The notes beneath the pieces are model-generated. The model did no database searches, was not told the origin of the DNA, and worked only from the letters and a program-made list of their open reading frames with translations. 64,000 nt of DNA from Eucommia ulmoides (Eukaryota > Streptophyta > Magnoliopsida > Garryales > Eucommiaceae). Below are positions 11,122 through 22,520 of the stretch, in pieces. The stretch spans positions 17,319,577 through 17,383,576 of the forward strand of contig CM028338.1 in the NCBI GenBank assembly GCA_016647705.1, written 5' to 3'. The position numbers and the translations under genes were made by a program. How positions within the stretch are numbered: position 1 is the first letter of the stretch; the number at the start of each line of letters is the position of its first letter.

Positions 11122-13522
11122 TTATGTACCGCAAGGCCTCCGACGGACGTTCCTCCGCCCTCGTCGTTGTGCAACAGGAGGTTCCTCAGCCTCCTCATGA
11201 ACTTGTGTAACTTGTCCGAAGTTCGTGAACGCCTGATGCATACTCCCCGGGATAGCATCGACGTCGTCCTCGAACCACAGCACCGGCGACACTTGTCTTT
11301 GCAATCTTGTGGGTTCGGCAAATGCCACCGGAGGAATGATGCCTGAAGTTGAAATAAATTCATCCATCTCCGGAGTGACGAATGACGATGACGGGTGTGT
11401 ACCTAGCTGCGATGTGTAATACGAATAAGGGTCATGCATCTGGTACACGTTGGATGGCCCAGCATCGTCACCCATGCCGTACGAACTAGATGATTCGGCA
11501 TGAGCGCCCATGCCGTACGTACTAGATGATCCGGCATAAGCGCCCATGCCGTACGATGTAGAAGGTTCGGCATCGCCCACACTACCTGGACGATAGGCAT
11601 CAGAAGTCCATGGCTGAGGAGAAGGCTGAGGAGCAGCCTGAGGAGATGAAGGAACGTCAGCTGCCATATGGCGTGGTACTCCTCGATACATCCTCCCAAT
11701 GGTGCCATCATTGATGGCATGAGCCAGCTCGATACCCGATTCTGCAGTACCGGACCGCAGGGTTAGATCACTCAAGCGTATCAAGTTTGATACCTCCGTA
11801 TCCTACAAAACACATAAATTGGTTTAATTAATACATGAATAATAACAACATAATCTAACTCATATAACTAAACAGATGGTACAGTCAATGTGATCATACA
11901 TCTAATCCCAGTCGTCCTCCTATTGGTAGATACCCAAACTGAGGTTGGTACGCCGGGTTGACCAAAAATCTTCGTGTGATTCACTAATACCAATCTATGT
12001 ATTCTTGGTCAACCCCTATCCCTTGCTCAAAATTGCCGACATCTGGTGCTTGCCGATTATTCCACGCAACTATATGTGCATGGTGATGGTCAGCCCAGTT
12101 TGCACGGAAGTATCCTCGCCGAGTAATTTTGTGCAAGTTCCTGTCCCACATTACCGGTTCAGGAACCCCTTGGTGATAACCAAACTTTCGTAGCACGCGG
12201 AGGGGATACGTGTACTCGACAATCTCATAGCATATTAGGGGCAACTTTGCCATCCAAATATCTTCTCCATCTTTAGTATATGGAGGCAAAGTCGGCAAGG
12301 TATAGGGCATCCAAATGACCTGTAAAATAAAATATAAACAAACAAATAAAAAAATTAAAATTTCGATATAAGTAAATAAATAACCTCGTCATTCTTCAAG
12401 CGATCTAACTGATCGCGATACACCACCAAAATATGCATCGGCAAATTATCCAAATTAAATTGAAGAGTCCACCTGTACACCAAAAATATAAATCATAAGT
12501 TTAATATCTATAAATAAATATCTATTACATGATAAATGAAATTAAAAATAAAATACTAATTACTTACCAAGAACCCCTCGGAGCAGTTGGGAACTTCAAG
12601 TCGCCACCGTAGTCGAGCTCTCCGAATAATATATTATAGTCGGGGAGAGGGACTGCTTCAGGCCGAAGCCTTGGAAATCGCTCCCAAGCCCAACACTCCA
12701 ACAAAAATAGGCACCCGGCAATGTGTTTCGTGTTGGGCTTCGTCGCCTTACAGAGCTCGCGGTAGAGGATCGCTAGGGTCGCACTGCCCCAGCTATACTT
12801 GACAAAAGGTGTCAAGTCACGCAGCAGTAGGAGGTAGGCTAACTTAACTCTGTTGTGTGATTTATCAGAAAACAACATCTCACCAAGCATAAGCAAGCAA
12901 TATGCACGTGCGTAGCAATGCATAACCTCCTCGTCGGCCTCGTCAGGAACTATAGCAAAGGTATCCCGTAACCACTTCAGCGTCAAAGACCCATTCCTAA
13001 TCTTATCCACTGGTGGTTGCACTCCGAGTAGCTCACCGCAGAGTCTCTGCCAGACGGTATCCTCATGCGAGTCATCATTCTGGATAACTGGCAACCCATG
13101 CACGGGTAACCCCAATAAGACGATCACGTCCTGCAATGTGACAGTCATCTCCCCGACAGGTAGATGGAAAGTGTGCGTCTCCGGACGCCATCTCTCTACC
13201 AACGCGGTTATGAGGGCCCTATCTAACCGCTTCGGCCACAACCTAAATGGGCCGTACAAACCGACTGATTCTATTAACTGTATAACTCTAGGGGGGACAT
13301 TTTCTCTCCATTCCCCTACATCGTGTCCAACACAGTCAAAAGTATTGATATCCCGAAATATTTAATAAGACATAATAAATAACATTAAAAAATTAAAAAA
13401 CTTAAATAAAAAAAAAACAAATGCAATAACCTAAATGTTTACCTGCGCTAACCAAACTAGTTCGGACCTGTGCTGTCCCTGTTGGTGTAGAACTGAAGTA
13501 TCTTCAGGCCCAGGATGTATAG
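11122..13522 (-). pseudogene. Plant Mobile Domain (PMD, MAIN-like) gene carried by the MULE
   Basis: The spliced minus-strand model has five coding exons: 13522-13443 (HPGPEDTSVL, HRSELVW), then about 13350-12566 (ETHTFHLPVGEMTVTLQD, VLLGLPVHGLPV), 12472-12385, 12319-11900 (TYPLRVLRKFGYHQGVPEPV, then ITRRFLVNP) and 11802-11122 (Ser/Pro/Tyr-rich tail with three YGMG-type repeats, ending RRGRRNVRRR). Donors and acceptors at 12472, 12385, 12319, 11900 and 11802 fit GT/AG and keep frame. PMD proteins (MAIN, MAIL1) are nuclear and act with the phosphatase PP7L in silencing and gene expression; PMD genes are also known inside MULEs and gypsy elements. Defects: the expected start reads ATA (13520-13518), two adjacent in-frame stops lie at 11986-11981, and no AG acceptor of correct phase is visible for exon 2. 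Probably a pseudogene, though most of the domain is well preserved. Confidence 0.85.
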
Positions 13523-16500
13523 CTGAAATTTTTCCCCACAACACTCGTGGTAAATTTGTTAGTACGAAATTAAAATTTAATCATATTTATAAACAAAATA
13601 TAAGATTCATTATAAAGAAATGTGCGCGACAAGTGCATAAAATTTATAATACATAAAAGTTGACATAACAAAAAAATAAAGTAGCATAAACATTCATTAC
13701 AATAAACCGACAAGATCAATTGGGTGCAAGGCAGGGTCGGGATGGACATTTTCGCCTATCAAAATTTAACAACTAAATTAACAAATTAAACAAATAATAG
13801 ATATTTTAATTTTATATTTTTCTAATTGTCAAATTTTCAGGGGCCAAAGTGTATATTTTTAATTAAATAGCTAAATTAGAAAATTAAACTAACTAAAAAT
13901 GTAATATGTTAATTTATATTTTCCTACACATGTGAACGGGGCGAAAGTGTAATTTTTAATTTAACAACTAAATTAAACAAATAATAGGTATTTTAATTTT
14001 ATATTTTTCTAATTATCAAAATTTAAGGGGCCAAAGTGTATATTTTTAATTAAATAGCTAAATTAAAAAATTAAACTAACTAAAAATATAATATGTTGAT
14101 TTATATTTTCCTACACATATGAAAGGGGCGAAAGTGTAATTTTTAATTTAACAACTAAATTAACAAATTAAATAAATACATTTTAAATTAAATAACGAAA
14201 TTAAAAAATGAAATTAACTAACAATTTATTTTAAAACAATAGGTTGATATTTAATATTTTTCTAATTGAAAAAATTTCAAGGGCCAAAGTGTATATTTTC
14301 GTACACATGTGAAAGGGGCGAAAGTGTAATTTTTAATTTAACAACTAAATTAACAAATTAAATAAATACATTTTAAATTAAATAACGAAATTAAAAAATG
14401 AAACTAACTAACAATTTATTTTAAAACAGTAGGTTGAATATTTAATATTTTTCTAATTGAAAAAATTTCAAGGGCCAAAGTGTATATTTTCCTACACATG
14501 TGAAAGGGGCGAAAGTGTAATTTTTAATTTAACAACTAAATTAAACAAATAATAGGTATTTTAATTTTATATTTTTCTAATTATCAAAATTTAAGGGGCC
14601 AAAGTGTATATTTTTAATTAAATAGCTAAATTAAAAAATTAAATTAACTAAAAATGTAATATGTTGATTTATATTTTCCAACACATGTGAAAGGGGCGAA
14701 AGTGTAATTTTTAATTTAACAAGTAAATTAACAAATTAAATAAATACATTTTAAATTAAATAACGAAATTAAAAAATGAAACTAACTAATAATTTATTTT
14801 AAAATAATAGGTTGAATATTTAATATTTTTCTAATTGAAAAAATTTCAAGGGCCAAAGTGTATATTTTCCTACACATGTGAACGGGGCGAAAGTGTAATT
14901 TTTAATTTAACAACTAAATTAAACAAATAATAGGTATTTTAATTTTATATTTTTCTAATTATCAAAATTTAAGGGGCCAAAGTGTATATTTTTAATTAAA
15001 TAGCTAAATTAAAAAATTAAACTAACTAAAAATATAATATGTTGATTTATATTTTCCTACACATGTGAAAGGGGCAAAAGTGTAATTTTTAATTTAACAA
15101 CTAAATTAACAAATTAAATAAATACATTTTAAATTAAATAACGAAATTAAAAAATGAAACTTACTAACAATTTATTTTAAAACAATAGATTGATATTTAA
15201 TATTTTTCTAATTGAAAAAATTTCAAGGGCCAAAGTGTATATTTTCGTACACATGTGAAAGGGGCGAAAGTGTAATTTTTAATTTAACAACTAAATTAAC
15301 AAATTAAATAAATACATTTTAAATTAAATAACGAAATTAAAAAATGAAACTAACTAACAATTTATTTTAAAACAATAGGTTGAATATTTAATATTTTTCT
15401 AATTGAAAAAATTTCAAGGGCCAAAGTGTATATTTTCCTACACATGTGAAAGGGGCGAAAGTATAATTTTTAATTTAACAACTAAATTAAACAAATAATA
15501 GGTATTTTAATTTTATATTTTTCTAATTATCAAAATTTAAGGGGCCAAAGTGTATATTTTTAATTAAATAGCTAAATTGAAAAATTAAACTAACTAAAAA
15601 TGTAATATGTTGATTTATATTTTCCTACACATGTGAAAGGGGCGAAAGTGTAATTTTTAATTTAACAAGTAAATTAACAAATTAAATAAATACATTTTAA
15701 ATTAAATAACGAAATTAAAAAATGAAACTAACTAATAATTTATTTTAAAACAATAGGTTGAATATTTAATATTTTTCTAAATGAAAAAATTTCAAGGGCC
15801 AAAGTGTATATTTTCCTACACATGTGAACGGGGCGAAAGTGTAATTTTTAATTTAACAACTAAATTAAACAAAAAATAGGTATTTTAATTTTATATTTTT
15901 CTAATTATCAAAATTTAAGGGGCCAAAGTGTATATTTTTAATTAAATAGCTAAATTAAAAAATTAAACTAACTAAAAATATAATATGTTGATTTATATTT
16001 TCCTACACATGTGAAAGGGGCGAAAGTGTAATTTTTAATTTAACAACTAAATTAACAAATTAAATAAATACATTTTAAATTAAATAACGAAATTAATAAA
16101 TGAAACTAACTAACAATTTATTTTAAAACAATAGGTTGATATTTAATATTTTTCTAATTGAAAAAATTTCAAGGGCCAAAGTGTATATTTTCGTACACAT
16201 GTGAAAGGGGCGAAAGTGTAATTTTTAATTTAACAACTAAATTAACAAATTAAATAAATACATTTTAAATTAAATAACAAAATTAAAAAATGAAACTAAC
16301 TAACAATTTATTTTAAAACAATAGGTAGAATATTTAATATTTTTTTAATTGAAAAAATTTCAAGGGCCAAAGTGTATATTTTCCTACACATGTGAAAGGG
16401 ACGAAAGTGTAATTTTTAATTTAACAACTAAATTAAACAAATAATAGGTATTTTAATTTTATATTTTTCTAATTATCAAAATTTAAGGGGCCAAAGTGTA

Positions 16501-17379
16501 TATTTTTAATTAAATAGCTAAATTACAAAATTAAACTAACTAAAAATGTAATATGTTGATTTATATTTTCCTACACATGTGAACGGGGCGAAAGTATAAT
16601 TTTTAATTTAACAACTAAATTAACAAATTAAACAAAATAATAGGTATTTTAATTTTATATTTTTCTAATTATCAAAATTTGAGGAGCCAAAGTGTATTTT
16701 TAATTAAATAGCTAAATTAGAAAATTAAACTAACTAAAAATGTAATATGTTGATTTATATTTTCGTACACATGGGGCGAAAGTGTAATTTTTTATTTAAC
16801 AACTAAATTAACAAATTAAATAAATACATTTTAAATTAAATAACAAAATTCAAAAATGAAACTAACTAACAATTTATTTTAAAACAATAGGTTGAAAATT
16901 TTATATTTTTGTAATTGAAAAAATTTCAGAGGCCAAAGTGTATATTTTTCTACACATGTGAAAGGAGACAAAGTGTAATTTTTAATTTAACAACTAAATT
17001 AACAAATTAAACTAACCAACTAATTAAACAACTAAACCAACAAATTAAATTAACAAAACAAACAAACTAACTAATAATTTATTTTAAAATAATATATTAA
17101 AAATTTATATTTTTCTAGTTGTTAAACTTTTAGGGGTCAAAGTGCATATTTTTTTTAATTAAATAGCTAGAGTAAAAAATTAAACTAACTAACTAACATT
17201 TTTTTTTAAATAATATATTATTTTATATTTTCTTAAACATGTGAAAATGGTCAAAGTATAATTTTTACTTCAACAATTAAATTAAAAAATTAAATTAACC
17301 AACTAACTAACAAATAAAGGTAAAAAATATACTAATTAAATTAACAAATAAATTAAAAAAATGTTAAAAATATACTAAC
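13523..17379 (-). repeat. predicted first intron of the PMD gene, right-arm tandem array
   Basis: On the minus strand a donor (CACAG then GTTAGTA) lies at 17380/17379 and an acceptor TTTCAG at 13523. Between about 13740 and 17340 some seventeen units of about 190 bp run in the opposite orientation to the left array, with the same two alternating variants and the same CACATGTG-bearing segment. The span 13530-13740 is unique AT-rich sequence. Confidence 0.75.
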
Positions 17380-17515
17380 CTGTGAATAGAGGAGTAGAAG
17401 TCTGAATAGAAGAAGTGTAACTAGAACAAAAAATATCAAAATGAAGAACAAATGAGAGAAGGAGGAAATGAAGAAATGTGAATTTTAATGAAATCCGGCA
17501 AGTGATATTTATAGG
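17380..17515 (-). promoter_or_regulatory. right-arm promoter and 5' untranslated exon
   Basis: On the minus strand CCTATAAATATCAC (about 17515-17503) is followed by a leader ending at 17380 in CTATTCACAG and the donor GTTAGTA. It is a near-identical inverted copy of 5543-5680. I infer it drives the PMD gene. Confidence 0.7.
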
Positions 17516-17560
17516 CGAAGTTGTGCACATATACCGAGATTTCAAAAATTCAAATTCAAA

Positions 17561-17952
17561 AGGCTGCCTTCTTTGCAGCTTTGGCCGGTCGTTTGACCGG
17601 CCAAAGCAAACGGCGACCAGCCGTGGTAACGGCTGGTCGCCGTTTGTTGATCCCGCCCTTCACAAGGGAGGGATCATATTTTAAAAAAAAAAAAAAATTT
17701 CATTTGATCCCGCCCTTGTGAAGGGCGGGATCAAATAAAAAAAAAAAATTATTGATCCCGCCCTTCGCAAGGGCGGGATCAAATTAAATTAATTTTTTTT
17801 GATCCCGCTGTTCACAAGTGCGGGATCAAAAAAAAAAAAAATTCGATTTCGCCCTTCATAAGGGCGAAATGCATTACTAATGTAAATAAGTTAAAAACTA
17901 TTCTCTTTCAGTAATTTTTTTTTTTTTTTAATATTTAATAGGTAAACAATTC
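17561..17952 (-). repeat. right terminal inverted repeat with hairpin array
   Basis: Palindromes at 17578-17607 (13-bp arms, loop GTTT), 17608-17645 (17-bp perfect arms, loop GGTA), 17649-17675, 17706-17732 (perfect 27-bp type), 17754-17780, 17801-17827 and 17847-17870. Order and sequence mirror the left array, with one extra GATCCCGCCCTT-type hairpin and a longer version of the AAACGGCGACCAG hairpin. A/T runs separate the units. Confidence 0.9.
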
Positions 17953-17962
17953 TTTTTCTTTA
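17953..17962 (+). repeat. right target-site duplication of the MULE (TTTTTCTTTA)
   Basis: Perfect copy of 5140-5149, directly abutting the inverted terminus at 17952. Confidence 0.88.
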
Positions 17963-18452
17963 AAGAATATTAAATTCTACAACTAACAATTAAAAACCTC
18001 TATAATTAACTAGTTCAATATTTATTGAAATTATATTTTCCATCTAAAAGTAGATTTCTAACTAAAAAGTAACTTATAATTTGACGCGAGTTGCCTTGTA
18101 GGTAAAATATATAGAAATATTGATAAAGACGAGGTAACCAAATAAATAAGTTGGAAACCTCAAAAGAGAACGAATGAACGCTGATTATTAATAAATATAT
18201 AATTTAATTTAATATTGGATACCGTACACTCCAAACATGCAATGCAAGAGCATCGCTAAGGTAGTAAAATATTCATTAGAGTAAACATATTTCTAATTTT
18301 TTATGTTATAAATAGATATCGATATGTCCATATTATATTTCTTCTACAAATTTTTGTATGTCCCCGATCGAACAATATATAATTTATTTTCCTTTGTTTT
18401 ATTTATTAGGGTGAGAGATGCCCTACGCATGTAACTACCCGTTTATAAATTA

Positions 18453-18535
<83 letters not shown>

Positions 18536-18639
18536 TTATACATTATGAAAGAACATACATGGACATATGTATCATATCTAACACAAATACAATAAATTGA
18601 AAAGAAAAAAAAAAGGGGTATAATTAGGATATTTTAACA

Positions 18640-18670
<31 letters not shown>

Positions 18671-19630
18671 TTTATTTTATTTTTATTTTTTTTTAAAAAA
18701 AAATCTATTGATGCTTGTGTCATTTAAAACACCAACAAATGTCAAAAAAAGAAAAAGAAAAAGGGGAGTTCCTTGATTTTAACAAATAATAAAATGTCAA
18801 AACATAAAAAAAAAAAAAATGCAAAAAATTAATTATTAAATTGCAGAAAATTTATCTACGGAAAGAGACAATTGACAAGTAAACCACAATATAGTAAACA
18901 AAAACGCCTATTTTTTAAAATTCATAAATTATTTATATTAATGGTAGAAAAGTCAATACATTAAAAGAAAATTCTTCTATATATATTTATATTAAAATTT
19001 GACAAATGTTAATGGTAATATTATAAATTTTATTTTACATGGGGTATCAGATAATTTTTAGATGCGAAGGAGTTTAAGTAATTTTGTCCCTTTGCATTTT
19101 AAATTTTATTTATTTATATTTGTTAACTCATGAATTTTTAAAATATTGAATATTATCTGGCCGTGTCTCTCACGTGTCCGCGCATGTTCTTTACATATCC
19201 AAAACGTGTCCGATTTGAAAGTTAAATTTTCAATTCTCTAGGATGATTCAACACGAGTCCGTGTCTCGCCGTATTCACCGTGTGTCCGTGTTAAATACAC
19301 ATACATTGATTCTCCAGCAAGTAGCCGTGCTTCCTACCTATTACAATGTACATAAAAATATTTACTTATAGATGGCTGACTAAGAAAAAAATGAACTAAC
19401 CTAATAGGTATTTTGTCAAAAAAAATAAAATAATAATGTATAAATATTAGAAGTTTGGACAGTAAATACAACTACATTTGAACTTTAAAGGTAAAAGAAG
19501 TAGTATAATTTAATCTTAGAATTAAATTAAAATTCTAAGAAATACAGTTTACAATAAAATCAAATATAAAGTATAGGGATGAAAGTATAATTATAGTTAA
19601 AATCACATCTGCATCCTTAATTTTCCGGAG
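17963..19630. other. AT-rich intergenic DNA with microsatellites
   Basis: Contains a (TA) tract of about 39 units at 18457-18534 and a (TTA) tract at about 18641-18670. At 19150-19310 the phrase GTGTCC and related words recur several times. No gene recognised. Confidence 0.7.
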
Positions 19631-19797
19631 ATGGAAGGAGCTCCACCGTCTACGGCCAGATCTGTTGTGATGTACGACAGGGTGGACGACTCTTCGAATT
19701 ACAAAATTGAGCCGAGGAGCTCAAACATGAACAGTTCGTGGTGTGGAATCCGCCGGAGTTCGCTCGGATTGAATTGATTCGTTCTGTGCTCGATTTT
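19631..19797 (+). pseudogene. heat shock transcription factor fragment (DNA-binding domain start)
   Basis: The frame from ATG 19631 reads a degenerate version of the HSF helix region (VVMYDRVDDSSNYKIEPRSS). After a one-base deletion near 19733 the next frame gives FVVWNPPEFAR (19735-19767), the strongly conserved strand and helix-2 motif of plant class A HSFs. After this the similarity stops: the family's LLPxYFKHNNFSSF is replaced by unrelated residues and a stop at 19795-19797. So only about 50 residues of the domain survive, with a frameshift and a truncated recognition helix. The host protein would bind heat shock elements; this piece cannot. The call rests on one strong motif plus a weaker upstream match. 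Confidence 0.6.
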
Positions 19798-20057
19798 TAA
19801 TTAATATCAATTTTTATGTTTCTTCAAACTTGGATTACCTGTTTTCTTGGATGCTCACAGTTTAGGGAAAAGTATTAGAGTTGTATGCTTATTTTTTCAA
19901 GCTAACCATCAATTAAATATGGGCTATAATGATTTAGAAATTTGTAATTAGTTCACTCAGCCAAAATCAATGCAAAATTGTATAGGGATTTTGTAAGATT
20001 GACTATCAGAAATGGGATTTCGCTAATGAATATTTTGTGAAAGAAAAATTATCACAA

Positions 20058-20950
20058 CTGTCAAAATATATATAATGGTTAAACGCTAATTTCAATAGAA
20101 AAATCTAATAACCGTTTATATATAGACTATTTGTACATTTATGTAATAGCGTATCTTTTTCAAATACCAGTACAATCATCTCATATTCTCTCTCATATTC
20201 CACCTCACTTATTCTAATATGGTACCAAGAGGAGTTTTTTTTTACTAAAATCTAGCTACTTGTTTTCTTTCTCGAATCACCAACATTGTTATCGCCTCCG
20301 GTATGTTCCATCACCGCTCAACCACTGCATACCAAATTCAAAACCACCATCAAATTTGTCTTGAAACGGAGAGTCCAATGCCACCAAAGAGCAGTTCAGC
20401 CACCGCCTCATGCACTCCCATGCGTCACAATAGTAGTTTGCGCAACTGTCACTATTGTTCACCTCTATAACAACCACCTTTGCTTAGTATTCAACACAAC
20501 ATACATCACTGTACTCGTCTCTCAAAGATGAAGCTAACGCTATCAACCTCATTGCAAACGTACGAAGCACGTGCCCACACACTTTCTACAAAGTTTCTAC
20601 TGCTCCGCCTACAAATCTCACGCACAACTACCACATCAACCCTAGCATGGGGCGCCACATCATCCACATTATCTCTCGATCACTACCCCATCATCGCAAA
20701 CGTTAGTCAAGTCATCATCGCATCAGCTTACTGGATCAGTGCCACGTCAATAGTGTTGTTGCGTTAGCTTCCACGTCGTTACCACGCCAACTACCACATA
20801 ATCCAGTGCACTTGCTTGACTTTCCACATAATCAACATCCAGTTGTCACGTTAGCATATCATTGCCACGTCGATACAAATCAGTTGCCCTGTCAGTACCA
20901 ATAATTGCCCACATCAACACCCTCTCTGTCACCTAAGCCCTGGTAAACCC
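20058..20950 (+). mobile_element. possible Ty1/copia 5' end remnant (LTR, primer site, leader)
   Basis: ATTCTAATA then TGGTACCAAGAGGAG (20212-20237) resembles an LTR end followed by a primer-binding site for initiator tRNA-Met (TGGTATCAGAGC). A possible short LTR begins TGTCAAAATATA near 20061. The downstream stretch 20286-20930 has no protein match; it carries degenerate CCACGTCA repeats. Weak evidence, no second LTR seen. Confidence 0.35.
20700..20930. repeat. degenerate repeats around CCACGTCA
   Basis: GCCACGTCAATAG, TTCCACGTCGTTACCACGCC, TTGTCACGTTAGC, TTGCCACGTCGATAC and TTGCCCTGTCAGTACC follow at roughly 30-60 base intervals. The complement TGACGTGG is a bZIP-type core, but the repeats may simply be a decayed minisatellite. 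Confidence 0.5.
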
Positions 20951-21423
20951 TATTGTTGATCGGTTTACTACAGGTTCAAGATACTAATTTTTTTTTTTTT
21001 TTTTTTTTTTTCTGGTTCACTATTTTTTTATCAGTTCTTAAAGGTCTAAAATCAATTCTTGCCTAATTTCAACGTTCTGAATCCATCTGTGGCCTTGGTT
21101 TATTCAAGGGTGTTTTTGTGGCAAATTTATTATTTTACCTTAATTTTAAAAAAGTTCTGTACGCAATTACAATTTGTGTTTTGGTCCCGCGCATTAAAAA
21201 AAGGTAGAAGACCCAATACACGTATTGCGCTCTCATAGTTACATATATCTAACATGTGTATAAAACTTGTTAGATGTAACAAATATTATACAAGTGCTTG
21301 TAACATAGTTACGCGTAATTTGTAACCTGTAACTAATATTACACAGGTACATATAACTAATATGACACAGGCATGAGCACATGCGGGACTAATATATCAT
21401 CTTTTTTGCCGAACCCACCCAAG
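20951..21423. other. no gene recognised
   Basis: Holds a run of about 25 T at 20989-21011 and AT-rich sequence with several TGTAAC(TAATATTACACAGG)-like short repeats near 21240-21380. Confidence 0.5.
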
Positions 21424-22520
21424 AGTTTCCTATTTATCTTAGCATAACTAGAATGAGGCCGAACGTAGTTCGGTAATGGTTTTTACCGAACCCAACTGGG
21501 ATTTTCCTACATATCTTAGGATAGCTAAGAATCAGGCCAAATGTAGTTCTAACAAGTAAAGTGAATCAAGATTGGGTGGAAAAATTTTGGGTTAGAGAAA
21601 CCAATTCTGGGGGTGTATTTTCAGTCTAAGACTAAAGCAGACAAACGATGGTCCTCATAAGATAAACCAAAGTTTCACAAAGATCCATCTATTTATTTAT
21701 ATAAACAGAAAATTAAACATTTATTTATTTAAACATTAAAAAAACAACTGAACCCAATCGGGATTTTCCTACATATCTTAAGATAGCTAAGAATCAAGTC
21801 AAATGTAGTTCTAACAAGTAAAATAAATCAAGATTGGATGGAAAAAGGTTCTTGGTTAGATAAACTGATTCCGAGGTTGTCATCTCAATGCAAGATTGAA
21901 GATGATTAAGAGGATTCTCAGCTGAGAAACCTTAGGAAAAACTCGACACTCAGTGGAGTTTCACAGAAACATCCCACCTGGGACTGCCGAAGAGGACTAG
22001 AAAACTTCTCGTAGGAAGTTACCTTGGATAAAATGTGCCCCAATTGGAGACTGGGGCTCGGTTGTAAGTACTTCTCAGGGGGTAATCATAATTCTTAAAT
22101 TTGCCCCAACCCAAGTTGGGAGTAAATCCAATTAAAGAATCTCGATTGAAAAACTTGATATAATGTGCCCTAGGTTGGGTGAATAAATAAATCCTGGGCG
22201 TTTCGGGAAAATGCGATAAAACCCACATGGGCTGCCCATGTCTCCCGAACCAAGCACATAATTTTTAGTGTCATGGGTTGCTTATGTATGTTAATTTAGA
22301 AAACATGTCAAGTTGATATTTTGGACAATGACCCTATTGTTATTAGACGACTGAAACCTACTTGAGTTATCTACATATCATGGTCATCACTAGGAATCAG
22401 GTTGAAACGTAGTTCAGGGCATTGATTCTATTTTAACTTGAAGACCAAACCAATAAGGGTTTCCTACATATCCTAATTTTCTAGGTTAGGAATCAGGTCA
22501 AAATATAGTTCGGCCCTATT
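21424..22520 (-). repeat. periodic module array, left part
   Basis: A module read on the plus strand as GG(A/T)TTTCCTACATATCTTA, about ten variable bases, then GAATCAGGTCAAA and (A/C)GTAGTTC recurs at about 21428, 21492, 21760, 22360 and 22455. Between modules the phrase TGCCCCA(A/G)TCT recurs (22035, 22095, 22165, and on to 22617 and 22715). No open frame runs through. The array continues at 29487-29760 beyond the LTR element at 23887-29250, so both parts were once joined or closely linked. Confidence 0.65.

Larger units (their letters stand above)
5150..17952. mobile_element. 12.8-kb Mutator-like element with long structured inverted arms
   Basis: The ends are inverted: GAGTTGTTTACCTATTAAATATT at 5150 matches the complement of the sequence ending at 17952 with one mismatch in the first 12 bases. 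A perfect 10-bp duplication flanks both ends. The inverted similarity continues inward through hairpin clusters, a promoter region, and AT-rich tandem arrays (to about 8340 on the left, from about 13740 on the right). The interior holds a mudrA-like transposase pseudogene (plus) and a PMD gene (minus). MULEs move by cut and paste using a DDE transposase; here the catalytic domain is largely deleted, so this copy cannot mobilise itself. The two arms differ at scattered positions, so the insertion is not brand new, but the clean duplication argues against great age. Confidence 0.9.

Noticed and set aside
13315..13320. AG at 13317-13316 as acceptor of PMD exon 2
   Set aside because: It would put exon 2 out of phase with the donor after 13443, and in-frame PMD-like sequence extends further upstream to about 13350.
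12587..13656. Plus-strand frames across the PMD gene
   Set aside because: Shadows of the minus-strand PMD exons, which show domain motifs and splice sites.
18418..18600. Open frame of alternating Tyr and Ile
   Set aside because: It is only the translation of the (TA) microsatellite at 18457-18534.
19150..19310. GTGTCC-rich segment as a structured repeat
   Set aside because: Words recur without a clear period; probably a fragment of a dispersed repeat I cannot name.
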